DNA of 64,000 nt. Origin: Oscillospiraceae bacterium. GTDB lineage: Bacteria > Bacillota > Clostridia > Oscillospirales > Acutalibacteraceae. Positions 25,373-35,673 of the stretch are shown piece after piece (the stretch's first letter is position 1; the number at the start of each line of letters is the position of its first letter). Under the pieces are notes generated by a model. It was given only the letters and a program-made list of their open reading frames with translations, had not been told where the DNA came from and made no database searches. The stretch spans positions 29,788-93,787 of the forward strand of contig SVOQ01000008.1 of NCBI GenBank assembly GCA_015066345.1, read 5' to 3'. Made by a program: the position numbers and the translations under genes.

Positions 25373-26887
25373 TTATTTTACTAATTTATTTAAAATCGGA
25401 ATTTTTTTCTTTTCTTCTTTCTTAAAACCGAATAAAACAAGTGTTATTGCGTATACAACGCAGAATATAAGTACATTCAGTATAAATGCTAACCATCCAT
25501 CTGTTAAAAAATGCGAAGATACAAAAATTGCACCGCCTGAAATCAACAGACAAAGCCATGTTCCGCTGAAAATCCTTCTGTAAATTCTGAACATATTGAA
25601 AGAAAGTTTCTTATAATAGTATATATTCATTATAATTACACTGCCGATTAAGAAGCTCAGGGCAGTACCCACAGCAGCGGCATAATAGCCGATAAGCTTA
25701 ACGCCCACAATGGTAATTACCGCGTTGAGTGCGGTTGTGCCGAATAAAACTGCCGTTCTGAAGCCTAACATATTTTTTGCTCTTAAAACCGACAGGCACA
25801 CATTCACGCAAAGCTCAAGAAGTGCGGGTGCCATAAGTATAAGGGTGATAAAGTAAACATCCTCATAACCTTCGCCCAACCACAAGGTAATTGCACTTTT
25901 GCCTAAAATCGCAAAGCCCACGAGTGCTGCACCTAAAAGTATGAACTGAATTCTACCTATATTAATAATAGTTTTCTGAATTTCGGTACCGTCGTTGTCA
26001 TTTTTTAAAACATTAGTAACAGTTGGCAACATAACCCCCGAAAGTGATGTGGAAAGCTGTTCAAACATACCGAAAATCAGTAAGCCCATTGAATATATTG
26101 CAACCAATTCCGAACCACGTATTGCACCGATAACAACATTATCAAGGTTATTGTTTATCTGTGCCGCAATGGTTGTAATAAACAGTAACATTGTATATTT
26201 GAAAGATTCATTAAAAATGGCTTTATCCCAGTTTTTAAATGATATCCTTACTTTCGTTTTAAGTTTTGCTTTTATATAAATAAACTCAACTAAAATCTGG
26301 GCTATTGTAAGACCCAGGTCTATTAAAACAAGGGCTACTGCACTTTTTACAAAGGCAAAAACCACAAACAGTAAGCCGACCCTCAACAATATACGTCCCA
26401 GTTTTAAACCATTCGAAACAGTAAATTTATTAAAACCCGATATAACCCCGTTAAATACATTTTCAACAATATGAAAAACCATATTTAACGCGAGAATTAC
26501 AAAAAGTTTTTTTGCAAGACCTATCTCTGCAACGCTCAAACCTTCTGCATAGATTGTAGGAATAAGGAAATAGATGACTACACTTATTAAAGCGAGTCCT
26601 ACGCAGATTATTGAGCCTTCACCTAAAGCCATAGAAATGAAGGATTCTATTTTATCTTTTTTGCCGTCACTTTTGAATTTAGCTATGTAACGCATTGCCG
26701 TACCGCCCAAACCTAAATCAAGTATCATAAGTGCCGACGAAAGAGAGGATATTGTTTTATAAACTCCATACTCTGCATCACCAAGGGACGAGAGAATATA
26801 CGGAATAATCAAAAATCCGTAAAGGGAATTTAAAATTACAAGCAAATAGGATAACAACGCACCCCATTTAACTTCATTTTTAGCCAT
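25373..26887 (-). CDS. Wzx-type polysaccharide flippase
   Basis: 504 residues with about 12-14 membrane helices, MOP superfamily ('LLSYLLVILNSLYGFLIIPY' at the start, then 'AEYGVYKTISSLSSALMILD'). It is expected to flip undecaprenyl-linked repeat units to the outer leaflet for the Wzy polymerase encoded at 27997-29244. The ATG at 26887 overlaps the glycosyltransferase stop by eight bases; an earlier in-frame ATG (26905) lies within that gene. Confidence 0.88.
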   Translation of the reverse strand: MAKNEVKWGALLSYLLVILNSLYGFLIIPYILSSLGDAEYGVYKTISSLSSALMILDLGLGGTAMRYIAKFKSDGKKDKIESFISMALGEGSIICVGLALISVVIYFLIPTIYAEGLSVAEIGLAKKLFVILALNMVFHIVENVFNGVISGFNKFTVSNGLKLGRILLRVGLLFVVFAFVKSAVALVLIDLGLTIAQILVEFIYIKAKLKTKVRISFKNWDKAIFNESFKYTMLLFITTIAAQINNNLDNVVIGAIRGSELVAIYSMGLLIFGMFEQLSTSLSGVMLPTVTNVLKNDNDGTEIQKTIINIGRIQFILLGAALVGFAILGKSAITLWLGEGYEDVYFITLILMAPALLELCVNVCLSVLRAKNMLGFRTAVLFGTTALNAVITIVGVKLIGYYAAAVGTALSFLIGSVIIMNIYYYKKLSFNMFRIYRRIFSGTWLCLLISGGAIFVSSHFLTDGWLAFILNVLIFCVVYAITLVLFGFKKEEKKKIPILNKLVK

Positions 26888-28010
26888 TGACCCAAGACCT
26901 TTCAATTTCTATAAGACGGGAAAATTCAGTTTCCCAATTTACTTCTTCACTAAGCCTGTCCGCATTTTTAGCACAGACATCATAAAATTCTTTATCTGTA
27001 TAAAGTTTAATTGCGGCTTCTTTGAAACACTCGGGGGTGTTTTCTTTAAGAATAATGCCGAAATTATATTTTTCGTTAAGATACCTGTGCTCGGGAATAT
27101 CCGACATAATAACGGGAAGTCCCGCGGATGCATATTCGAAGATTTTATTTGATACGGAAAGTTCGAAGTTAAGGCAGGTATTTTCAGTAATCGCTACGCC
27201 CACCTTTGATTTTGAAGCGTATGGAATAAGCTCGTTTACAAGCACGGGAGGATAAAAAATTACATTTTCATTTCCGATTTCTTCAGCTCTTTTACGCAAT
27301 TCATCTTCCATTGCACCAAAGCCCCTGAGAGCAATTTTTATTTCGGGGTAATCTTTGAGAAGTGCCGCCGATTCAACGATAATATCGTATCCTCTTCCAC
27401 CGTAGTAAACACCATGATTCAAAATTTCAAACCCGTCGTGTTTATCATTTGATGCTGTCTTTTCAGCCTTAAGGGAACAGTTAGTAATAACCATCGGCTT
27501 TTCAATAGCGTATTTGTTTTCAAAATAATCTGCCGCAGCGTGGCTTACGCAGACCATTTTATTTATTCTTTTAATAAAAGTCTTTTCGCAAAGAGCATTG
27601 AGCTTTTTATAAATTCCCCTCATCTGATGATTTTCTACACAAATTTCGTGGGAATCGTAAACCACCTTGCAATCTAATTTCTTCGCCGCCTGACAAGCCG
27701 CCGTAAGAGTGTCCAGGTCATTGGCATGAATAATATCCGGCTTTTGTGAAAGTATGGCCTCTCTAAGTTTTTTTACTCGGTTAAATTCCTTAAATAAAAC
27801 TTCAACCTTTGAAAGGGGCTTTTTGTATTTTTCGTCGATATCAGCAAGTGTAACAGGACAAGGAACATTCTTCATCTTTTCCTCATCATATCGGTGGTCC
27901 TTAAGTCCCACACAAACAACGTCCACGTTATTATTCATATATTCGACAATCTGTTTTCTGACTCTAGGGTCATACCAGACCGAGTTAGAAACAACGTCAC
28001 AGACTCTCAT
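26880..28010 (-). CDS. glycosyltransferase family 4-like
   Basis: 376 residues, GT-B fold. The N-terminal domain holds 'HANDLDTLTAA' and 'YDSHEICVEN'; the C-terminal domain holds 'YGGRGYDIIVESA', 'ALRGFGAMEDEL' and the donor-site 'FEYASAGLPVIMSDIPEH'. This fits a retaining GT4 enzyme that adds a sugar in the repeat unit. The ATG at 28010 follows GGTGGTG; its first bases overlap the wzy gene end. Donor and acceptor cannot be inferred. Confidence 0.83.
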   Translation of the reverse strand: MRVCDVVSNSVWYDPRVRKQIVEYMNNNVDVVCVGLKDHRYDEEKMKNVPCPVTLADIDEKYKKPLSKVEVLFKEFNRVKKLREAILSQKPDIIHANDLDTLTAACQAAKKLDCKVVYDSHEICVENHQMRGIYKKLNALCEKTFIKRINKMVCVSHAAADYFENKYAIEKPMVITNCSLKAEKTASNDKHDGFEILNHGVYYGGRGYDIIVESAALLKDYPEIKIALRGFGAMEDELRKRAEEIGNENVIFYPPVLVNELIPYASKSKVGVAITENTCLNFELSVSNKIFEYASAGLPVIMSDIPEHRYLNEKYNFGIILKENTPECFKEAAIKLYTDKEFYDVCAKNADRLSEEVNWETEFSRLIEIERSWVNG

Positions 28011-29244
28011 TATATTCACCACCATCATTTTTTTGGGGTCGTCGTTTAATAAATTTACGATTTACAGCCACGAAAACACCTATCATAAAATAGAAATATG
28101 GCTCCAAGGAATATGAGTTAGATAGCATTAGTTTTACGTAAACCATACTGATGAGCATAACAACAAAGAAGAATATTTTTTTGTTGCTTCGGCTCTTTAT
28201 AAGGGCTACAATTGTAAGTCCTGCCAAAGCCAAAAGTATAAGTGAACCCAAAATAACACCGAAATGACACCACATTTCGTATACAAGGTTATGGCAGTAA
28301 ACTCCTAATAAATACTGGTCACCTGTAAAACCGTAACCGATAAAGGGATTTCTGCCGATAGCTTCCAGAACCTGATTGGTTAAATAGTCACGTCCCTTAC
28401 TTACGGCAACGTCACCCGAAACGTAGAAATCAAAAATACGTGTACTGAAGCCAAAGCGTTCAAATACATTTGATATTACCGATGCTAATTTTATAAATAA
28501 ATCATCATATATAAGTATAATTGCCAATGCCAATAAGGCTATTAAAATAAGTGCAAACTTTCTTTTGCTTGTGGTTTTCGAGAATCTGTGAATTAAATAA
28601 ACGGCAACATAAACAATAATACATAAAATCGGTCCGCGAGTACCGTAAACAAACATTGTAAGTGCCGAAACAATAGCAATTATCCAATATTTTTTACGTA
28701 GTTTTATACTTGCATAATACATAAGATATATTGCACTGGGTAACAAGTTATAGGCAACATACATATTGTCCTCTTCGAGAACTACACCACTTCGGATTTT
28801 AAATAACTGATAAACGAAAACTGCCACAACACTTGCAAGGGAACACCAGAATATATCTCTTGAACAATTTTTGTGAGAGTATGCTAATCCCACAAAATAG
28901 AAAGCTCCCGAGGATATCAGTATCCTCCACCACTGTTCACTGATAATTTCGGCGTTATTTTTAAACACCACCATCGTGAAAATTACTAACACTACTAAAC
29001 CCAGATAGAACAGCACATCCACACCCCGTATGTTCTTTATGAACCAGGGTATAGATAAGAACAATGCCAGAATAATTGCAACGGGCACTATATAATCTGC
29101 GAAAACATTAAAGAACGGTAAGCGTTGCACTATTGCACGTGCAAAAATCATAACCGTATACTGTGTCCACAATAGTGCCAACAATATTCGGAAGGCTATT
29201 AAATAATATGGTTGTTTCTTTTTGAATAACCACGAAGCACCCAT
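27997..29244 (-). CDS. O-antigen polymerase (Wzy-like) membrane protein
   Basis: 415 residues with about 11 membrane helices and a large periplasmic-type loop in the second half containing 'RIFDFYVSGDVAVSKGRDYL' and 'RNPFIGYGFTGD', the usual Wzy/O-antigen ligase family signature 'P..G.G'. It would polymerise lipid-linked repeat units on the outer face of the membrane. The position next to wzx and the chain-length/BY-kinase genes supports a Wzy-dependent pathway. AGGAGAG precedes the ATG. Confidence 0.8.
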   Translation of the reverse strand: MGASWLFKKKQPYYLIAFRILLALLWTQYTVMIFARAIVQRLPFFNVFADYIVPVAIILALFLSIPWFIKNIRGVDVLFYLGLVVLVIFTMVVFKNNAEIISEQWWRILISSGAFYFVGLAYSHKNCSRDIFWCSLASVVAVFVYQLFKIRSGVVLEEDNMYVAYNLLPSAIYLMYYASIKLRKKYWIIAIVSALTMFVYGTRGPILCIIVYVAVYLIHRFSKTTSKRKFALILIALLALAIILIYDDLFIKLASVISNVFERFGFSTRIFDFYVSGDVAVSKGRDYLTNQVLEAIGRNPFIGYGFTGDQYLLGVYCHNLVYEMWCHFGVILGSLILLALAGLTIVALIKSRSNKKIFFFVVMLISMVYVKLMLSNSYSLEPYFYFMIGVFVAVNRKFIKRRPQKNDGGEYNESL

Positions 29245-29267
29245 TTATTTCTCTCCTGCTTAATTTC

Positions 29268-30491
29268 TTACTTAATAAACTCAATTATCCTTTGAGCTTG
29301 TTTTTCCTTGTTTTTATTTTCGAAAACAAAGTCCTTTGCTTTTTTGCCCAGAAGTTTTCTTTCTTCATCGGGTAAAGCACAAATTTTCATAATCTCTTTT
29401 GAAAGAGCTTCGGCGGAATTATCCGTCGGGTAATAAATATACTCGTCATATTCATCCGGAATGCCGTCAAGTTTATATGCCACAAGAGGTACGCCCGACG
29501 AAAGATATTCGAGATTTTTTGACGGAAAAGAATATTTTGTAAATTCCTCGTTATTTTGTCGGGGATTTACAAGAACTGTTGCATTTTTCTGGAGCGAAAG
29601 AACCTCTGCTCTATCCACTCTGCCAAGATACACAATTCGCATATCCTCTTTTTGTTTTTCTTTAATTAATTCTTCAGCTTCACCGAAACCACAGATAACT
29701 AACTTTAATTTTTCGTCTTCGGTTTTTTCAAAAGCCTCAATCAGTGTGCCGATACCGAATTTATAATTCAGAGTACCCGAATATAAAACGTATCGCTCAT
29801 TTTTTAATGTATTTACAGTGGCGTCATCCACATTATTTTCATCAGTTGTGGCTATTCCCTCAACTACTATGTGAGGGGATTTTATCTTCAATCTTTCAGC
29901 CATCTGGTCTGTAAGAAGAATAAACCTATCAACAAGTCCGTAAAGACTCGCACATTTTTTAACCTGATATGTGTGATAAAGCTTTTTAAGTCCCGTTACC
30001 TTACGTGCAGTTGCAAACTCGGGAATATCCGCGATAATGCACCCTGCAATAATATTTTTGTTGTATTTTTTTGCAAGTTTTACCAGACCCAAAAACATTG
30101 AGTTTGCGGTATAGGACAAAATTACTTTCTTTTTTCCTGTTTCTTCTTTTGCCCACTTTTTAATATATTTTCTGAAATACAGACTGTTTATAAATCTCTT
30201 TATACCGAAAATGTTACAACACCTGACGTTTATATCGTCCGCTTTATATTTGTCGGTATGTTGGAATGTAAAGCCCTCAATAAATTTATCAGTATATCCG
30301 TTGGGATAAGCATCTATTGGAAGGTAATTTATGATTTTCATTGTTCCGAAGTCATTTTCTTCGAACCCATCTATGATATTCCACTGCAGTGCATTTGCCG
30401 CGTCCTGCATACCTGTTTTCATTTTACCCTTAATTTCCGATTCTTTTTCACGGGGAAAGAGTTTTCCTAAAAACAAAACATCAAGACTCAT
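29268..30491 (-). CDS. glycosyltransferase family 4-like
   Basis: 407 residues. The C-terminal GT-B domain is clear: 'VLYSGTLNYKFGIGTLIEAFE', 'ICGFGEAEELIKE', 'YLGRVDRAEVLSLQKNA' and the donor motif 'FPSKNLEYLSSGVPLVAYK'. The N-terminal acceptor domain is divergent. Likely a retaining GT4 in repeat-unit assembly. GGAAGG lies before the ATG; the gene is 21 bases upstream of wzy. Confidence 0.85.
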   Translation of the reverse strand: MSLDVLFLGKLFPREKESEIKGKMKTGMQDAANALQWNIIDGFEENDFGTMKIINYLPIDAYPNGYTDKFIEGFTFQHTDKYKADDINVRCCNIFGIKRFINSLYFRKYIKKWAKEETGKKKVILSYTANSMFLGLVKLAKKYNKNIIAGCIIADIPEFATARKVTGLKKLYHTYQVKKCASLYGLVDRFILLTDQMAERLKIKSPHIVVEGIATTDENNVDDATVNTLKNERYVLYSGTLNYKFGIGTLIEAFEKTEDEKLKLVICGFGEAEELIKEKQKEDMRIVYLGRVDRAEVLSLQKNATVLVNPRQNNEEFTKYSFPSKNLEYLSSGVPLVAYKLDGIPDEYDEYIYYPTDNSAEALSKEIMKICALPDEERKLLGKKAKDFVFENKNKEKQAQRIIEFIK

Positions 30492-30511
30492 ATTTACCTT
30501 CCTTTCATAAT

Positions 30512-31330
30512 TTATTTTTTATACTTATCTTTAAAATCCTCAAAGGACAACATTTCGTTATAACCTTTTTTTCCTTGATTCATCCAGTGAAGTTTTTGAG
30601 AAACAGAAAGTTTTCCTTTATCCCTCGTACGCAATGCCATATACATATACTTAAAAAAAGTTGTTCGCGGGTTTATAGCGGTAAAACAGGCTCCCACACC
30701 ATAAAAATATTTTTCATCATAACCCGTAAACCAGGTTGATGTTTCGTAGGATACTGTACCGATGGTTTCTCTGGAAACGTAGAAAGTCAGACCTGCTTTT
30801 CTTAAACCCTTTATCCACATACTGTCCTCACCCGAAGGGAAAAGACAACCGCCACCAAAAAGAGTGGTAAACCACACGTTTGCTTTTCTGATCTTTTCGA
30901 GCCTGAAAGCAATTCTTACCGCACCCCAAGGGGTAGTTGCGAATTTAGGCCATTTTTTGGTTTCGTTATATTTTGGCGGTTTTCTGTGGGGGTCGTTTGA
31001 ATCAAAATGGAAAATAATAACATCTGCATCAGGGTGTTCTTTGAACTCTTTTAAAATTCTTTCCTCTGCATCGTCCTTATAACAAACATCATCGTCCGCC
31101 ATAAGGCAAATATCACTATCCGCGTAGGTCAGAACGAGGTTTCTGTTAATACCTACACCTCTTGTTTGTGTGGATATCATCTTTGCCCTGTGTCCTTCAA
31201 ACTCAATTTCCTCATAAGAAGTCTTATCACACTGGTTGGCATAGACGATATCAGAATGCACATTCATCTCTTTAATTTTCGAAAAATCATTCTGGTGCAT
31301 TGTAACGCACAAAATCTGAAATTCTGACAT
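30512..31330 (-). CDS. glycosyltransferase family 2-like
   Basis: 272 residues with a GT-A pattern: 'TRGVGINRNLVLTYADSDICLMADDDVCY', where the Asp-Asp-Asp near residue 78 would bind the metal-nucleotide sugar, and a later 'GEDSMWIKGLRKAG' acceptor motif (the ED-x-D element). It lacks the longer C-terminal part of many GT2 enzymes. Likely transfers a sugar in the repeat unit. AAGGTAA precedes the ATG. Confidence 0.78.
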   Translation of the reverse strand: MSEFQILCVTMHQNDFSKIKEMNVHSDIVYANQCDKTSYEEIEFEGHRAKMISTQTRGVGINRNLVLTYADSDICLMADDDVCYKDDAEERILKEFKEHPDADVIIFHFDSNDPHRKPPKYNETKKWPKFATTPWGAVRIAFRLEKIRKANVWFTTLFGGGCLFPSGEDSMWIKGLRKAGLTFYVSRETIGTVSYETSTWFTGYDEKYFYGVGACFTAINPRTTFFKYMYMALRTRDKGKLSVSQKLHWMNQGKKGYNEMLSFEDFKDKYKK

Positions 31331-31335
31331 TTTAA

Positions 31336-33690
31336 TTACCTTAATTTCGTTTTTATTTTTAAATACACACTTTCGGGCAAATGCTTGAGAGTGCTTTTTA
31401 TTTTTCTCTTAAGATTTTCAAAGAATGATAATTTTTTTCGTCTTTCTTTGAGTATCTTAATAAGCCCTTCGTCGCCCGATAATTGTGACAGGGTTTCCTG
31501 CCTTCTGTTAAAATTAACCTTGTGAATTTTTTTGTAAGATTGTTCGCTTATAATTTCATTAAAATCCGCACTTTGAGAGTCAAAATAAGGTTTAATTTTT
31601 TCAAAAATAGTTTTGCCCTTTTCACTTGCAATAACTACCGCCGAAACACCCTTAGTATCCGTATCAAAACGCTTACCCCAGAAGTCCCCGATTCTTATAT
31701 CGGTTTTCTCTACGGTACTTCTTGCTACGCAATTGTAACAAGCCTCATTCATTGCATCCAACCCAAAGAACATTTCGTGAAATGGGTCATTATACTTTGA
31801 ACTTGAAAAACTTTTATTGTTACTAAAAAAGTCAAAGCAGTATTCGTGCCATCCGTGGGTTTTGCTCCTGAAATTGATTTTAGAGAAATCAGATATACCC
31901 TTTTTCCTTTTTACATATTCAAGATATTTATCCCACAATTTAAGTGAGGGACATCCGTGACAGAAAATATCCACAAAAAGATATTTATGACGAGTATTGT
32001 TTTTCTCGGCAACTTTTGATAAAGCGTAAATCTGACACGGTGTACCGAAAATTGCGTATTTCTGCTCAGTTTTATCCGAGAGTATTTCATCAAATGCCTC
32101 TGCGGTGTAACTCTGAAAATACTTTGAGCCTTTGAATTGCTCCAACTCGTCTTCACTTCGTGCAATTTTTGTAACGGCACGGTCAGTTTTAACGTCATAA
32201 GCCACACCAACAACGAAGTAACCTTCACTTAGTGCAACCCTCATAAGTTCATTGGAAACGCCACCCGACGAAGCGGAAGAAAGTTCCTTCTGGCTTTTAT
32301 TAACCGCACTGTAACACTTAAAATCTTCTTTGGATTTAACTTTGAATGTTTCATCAAACTTATAGCAGGTTTTTTTACATACCCCACAATTGACGCATTT
32401 ACTTTCGTCAATAACGGGGGTATAAAAACCGTCCGTGTTTTCAGTGATTTTTATTGCACCGAGAGGACAAACCGACTCACACACACCGCATCCCGTACAT
32501 TCACGGATATTATCCCTTTGAAGTACACCCTTTTGCTCAATATCTTTCTCAACTTTTACTTCGGGTAAAGTATCGGAAAGATATTTTTTTGATTTTTCTC
32601 TTTGTTCACTAAGAACACGGTTTACTTCATCAAAAGAAATATCAAAAGCGTTTTCAAAATTTCGAGGTTCGTATCTTTGGCTTTGGGATACGATATTGAC
32701 AATTGATTTTATACGTTCACTCTGTTTTCCTGCATTCCCGTAATTCCTTTCAAAAGTGTAAAAAGGAATATTGAAATTTAATGAAAATGCAGTACCGTGG
32801 AATGAATCCGTACAGACAAAACTTGCATTTTTTATATACTCAACAAATTCCGATGGTCCTGCGGGAGGTACATTATCCGCCCACGAAGTACCGTCAAAAC
32901 TGTATGGTAATCCAATTATTTTTAAGCCGTATTTTTCACTTATTTCCTTTACGGCATCCTTTGCCTTCCGAGAAGGCTCATCCAAAAAATACGCAAGAAG
33001 GTATTTTTCGTCCTTTTTCTCTTTTAACTTAAGGGCTTTTGTCCACTCATCCTTACTGAGTACGAGTGTAGGGTCTATAAGGACCTGTGCCTCATCCCCT
33101 GTTAAAGATTTTATCAATCCAACGCCCGATTCTTCTCTTACAGATTTATGTTTTATTCCCGAAATATACTTTTTAATCTTTCGTTTGTTGTAGTTTGGAA
33201 TAAAATCCCTTCCGAAACTTGGTGCAAACGCAATTCTTTTTTCTTCCGGAGCAAACCTCAGATAGTAAAAGGGGTCTACATAAAATACGGCTGAATTCCA
33301 AACCTGGTCGCTTCCGCAAAGGAAGGCTCCGTATTCATCGGATTTAGCCGATTTCTTAAGATTTTTATACTTCACTTCACAAGGGCGAAGATTATAATCC
33401 GCAAACTGACTGAAAAGAGCAATACTTTCACGGGATAATGGTTTTTTTATACTGTCGCCGTAGTTTTTAAGGCTTTTCATCCCTCCCGGATGAAGCATTG
33501 AACGTAAAAGGACTATGAGCGTCTTTTTAATTCTTACATCCCTACCCGGAAGAAGGCTACCGCTAAGTTTTAAAACCTCGCCCTCGTAACCCATTGACGA
33601 AAGAAGGTTTTTTGTGGCAAATGCCTGTAAAGCGGAGCCGTAATTAAAACCCGTATAAACCGTAGCAATACCGATTTTTTTATTATTCAT
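31336..33690 (-). CDS. polysaccharide pyruvyltransferase fused to ferredoxin/FrhB domains
   Basis: 784 residues, a fusion. Residues 1-380 form a polysaccharide pyruvyltransferase-type domain ('IATVYTGFNYGSALQAFATKNL', 'CGSDQVWN', 'CTDSFHGTAFSLNF'). Residues about 395-440 hold two [4Fe-4S] clusters, 'CTGCGVCESVCPLG' and 'CVNCGVCKKTCYK'. The rest is an FrhB/FdhB-like flavin domain ('SASSGGVSNELM', 'FGTPCQIYAL', 'RIGDFWG'). Similar pairs and fusions occur in polysaccharide loci; the electron-transfer part may supply or reduce something for sugar ketal formation, but the reaction is unproven. GAGAGGTAAG favours the ATG at 33690. Confidence 0.85.
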   Translation of the reverse strand: MNNKKIGIATVYTGFNYGSALQAFATKNLLSSMGYEGEVLKLSGSLLPGRDVRIKKTLIVLLRSMLHPGGMKSLKNYGDSIKKPLSRESIALFSQFADYNLRPCEVKYKNLKKSAKSDEYGAFLCGSDQVWNSAVFYVDPFYYLRFAPEEKRIAFAPSFGRDFIPNYNKRKIKKYISGIKHKSVREESGVGLIKSLTGDEAQVLIDPTLVLSKDEWTKALKLKEKKDEKYLLAYFLDEPSRKAKDAVKEISEKYGLKIIGLPYSFDGTSWADNVPPAGPSEFVEYIKNASFVCTDSFHGTAFSLNFNIPFYTFERNYGNAGKQSERIKSIVNIVSQSQRYEPRNFENAFDISFDEVNRVLSEQREKSKKYLSDTLPEVKVEKDIEQKGVLQRDNIRECTGCGVCESVCPLGAIKITENTDGFYTPVIDESKCVNCGVCKKTCYKFDETFKVKSKEDFKCYSAVNKSQKELSSASSGGVSNELMRVALSEGYFVVGVAYDVKTDRAVTKIARSEDELEQFKGSKYFQSYTAEAFDEILSDKTEQKYAIFGTPCQIYALSKVAEKNNTRHKYLFVDIFCHGCPSLKLWDKYLEYVKRKKGISDFSKINFRSKTHGWHEYCFDFFSNNKSFSSSKYNDPFHEMFFGLDAMNEACYNCVARSTVEKTDIRIGDFWGKRFDTDTKGVSAVVIASEKGKTIFEKIKPYFDSQSADFNEIISEQSYKKIHKVNFNRRQETLSQLSGDEGLIKILKERRKKLSFFENLKRKIKSTLKHLPESVYLKIKTKLR

Positions 33691-33694
33691 ACGC

Positions 33695-34585
33695 TTACCT
33701 CTCAAAGAAGAACATTTTTATACAGGAATATGGAGAGTATAAAAATGACTTCATTGCGTGTTTTATGAAACTACCGTACTTTTTGAGGCGAATTTCGGCA
33801 AAGGCAATTACTGCACAATGACGCATTTTTATGTAACGTATGGTTTTTTTGTCCAATTTATCAAAAAAGCCTTTTTTGTATTCATAAAGATTATTTTCAC
33901 CTATGATTTTACCCTCACCGCTTGATAAACCGCATTCGCCCGTATGGACATATGCTTTAATATCACAACCGGGCAAATAGCCAAACTTACCTTTTTGGTT
34001 TATAGCCCTTTGCATAAGATAAAATTCATCACCCACATTTATGGGAGCAAAGCCTTCTATTTTTTTAAGGTACTCACGCTTAAACATCATAGCATCCGTA
34101 CCCGTAAGATGATACTTAAGGTGATACTTAAAAAGTGATTCGTAAGATGTGTCCTTAATAAATCCTCTCACCCTTTTCCTTATGAGAACACCTTTTTCGT
34201 TATATAAATCAAGGTCTGTAAGAGAGTAATCAAAGTTACCCTTTTTCATAAATTCAAGTTGATTTTTTATTTTTTCGGGTAAGTAGATATCGTCATCATC
34301 AAGGAAAGTAATATATCCACCCACTGATGCATTTATACCGATATTTCGCGTTTCGGCAGAACCCATATTCCGGGGATTAGTTATGAGAGTTATTTTCATC
34401 TGAGGGTTTTCCTGTTTAAATGCATCAACAATAGCACTGACCCTGTTATTGAAATCAAGGTCGGCGTTATCATCAACTATAATAGTTTCAAAGTTTTTAA
34501 ACTGTTGCTCTTTAAGAGATTCGAGCGCTCTTTTCAATTCCTGCTCACGTCTGTATGTAGCAACAATAACACTTACTTCGGGCAT
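33695..34585 (-). CDS. glycosyltransferase family 2
   Basis: 296 residues, typical GT2: 'VSVIVATYRREQELKRALESL' at the start, 'IIVDDNADLD', 'SAETRNIGINASVGGYITFLDDDD' (the DxD metal site near residue 97) and 'NVGDEFYLMQRAI' as acceptor-side Glu/Asp motif. It probably adds one sugar, inverting. GAGGTAG precedes the ATG; it is 10 bases from the preceding glycosyltransferase gene and 4 bases from the next gene. Confidence 0.9.
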   Translation of the reverse strand: MPEVSVIVATYRREQELKRALESLKEQQFKNFETIIVDDNADLDFNNRVSAIVDAFKQENPQMKITLITNPRNMGSAETRNIGINASVGGYITFLDDDDIYLPEKIKNQLEFMKKGNFDYSLTDLDLYNEKGVLIRKRVRGFIKDTSYESLFKYHLKYHLTGTDAMMFKREYLKKIEGFAPINVGDEFYLMQRAINQKGKFGYLPGCDIKAYVHTGECGLSSGEGKIIGENNLYEYKKGFFDKLDKKTIRYIKMRHCAVIAFAEIRLKKYGSFIKHAMKSFLYSPYSCIKMFFFER

Positions 34586-34595
34586 TTAAACTACC

Positions 34596-35669
34596 TCATT
34601 CGCTTATATTTTTTACAATATCTGTTACAATTTTTTGTTGAGCTTTTATTTTTGTAAGATTCTCACGGCAATTCTTTTTGAATGTTTTTTTATCGAATGA
34701 TTTATAATATTCAAAAATTTCGTCGGCAAAATTTTCATCCGTAGGGTTAACCGCTTTTCCGATACGGTTATTATTTACAAGTACGCACATGTATGAATTC
34801 TTCATAACAAGCTGGGGAGTTTCATAAATCATACCGTCGTAATATTTATTACTTATGGCAAGATTCATATTGCTGTCCCCGTAAATATTGTGAATCAAAT
34901 CAATGTTTTTGACGAAATTATTTCGGTCGTCGGGGTTATATTCCCCGTGGAAATATATGTTTGATGCATTTTTTAGTGCGTATTCCTTTAAGGCTTCGCA
35001 AACTCCCTGCTCTCTACCGTAATAATGAAGCTCAAATCTTTCGTCATTTGCTAATTTTTCAATAATTTTTATATTTATTTTTTCTTCTCTTATGAAACCC
35101 CAGAAACCTATACGGATTTTTTCACCCTTTGTTTTTAGGGTATCCTTTTCGTTTTCAATATCCCGCCATAAAATATTATGAGAAGTATGAATTTTTTTGC
35201 TATTGGGGAGAAAGGCTCTGAAAGCATCACTGCTTACGAAAGTTTTATAAGAATTATTCACAAGAGTGTGAATTATGGATTTATAAGGTAAAAAGTTTTC
35301 GTAAGTAAAATCACGGTAATCAAAAATGTATCTGTTTTTGTAGCCGCTTACTAATTCCTTTGAAAGAAGTACCCCGGGAAGAGAATGCAGTATTACTACA
35401 AAATCAAAACCCTCTTTTAAAACAGTTGTGGCGTAATCTCTGAACTTTTTAAATTTTTCAAGTTTTGAGAATTTTGCAACGTCATCTTCCTGATATGATG
35501 AGAATTCGTGAAGGGTTATACCTTCAATTTTTTCGAGATTTTCTTCTTTCAAATCCCGATTCCAATAAATAAGGTGAATATCATTTTTGTCCCTGTCCAT
35601 ATTCTCAAGATACAAATCAAGATAGGGCATATATTTAATTTTTGCAAAACCCACAATGAGTATCTTCAC
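34596..35669 (-). CDS. putative glycosyltransferase (GT-B-like)
   Basis: 357 residues. The N-terminus 'MKILIVGFAKIKYMPYLDLYLENM' and the later 'IRIGFWGFIREEKINIKIIEKL' and 'YYGREQGVCEALKEYA' suggest a GT-B fold glycosyltransferase, although the usual Glu-x7-Glu donor motif is not obvious. It starts with GTG after AAGGTG. Its place between two clear glycosyltransferases supports the role; the sugar is unknown. Confidence 0.6.
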   Translation of the reverse strand: MKILIVGFAKIKYMPYLDLYLENMDRDKNDIHLIYWNRDLKEENLEKIEGITLHEFSSYQEDDVAKFSKLEKFKKFRDYATTVLKEGFDFVVILHSLPGVLLSKELVSGYKNRYIFDYRDFTYENFLPYKSIIHTLVNNSYKTFVSSDAFRAFLPNSKKIHTSHNILWRDIENEKDTLKTKGEKIRIGFWGFIREEKINIKIIEKLANDERFELHYYGREQGVCEALKEYALKNASNIYFHGEYNPDDRNNFVKNIDLIHNIYGDSNMNLAISNKYYDGMIYETPQLVMKNSYMCVLVNNNRIGKAVNPTDENFADEIFEYYKSFDKKTFKKNCRENLTKIKAQQKIVTDIVKNISE

Positions 35670-35673
35670 AAAA

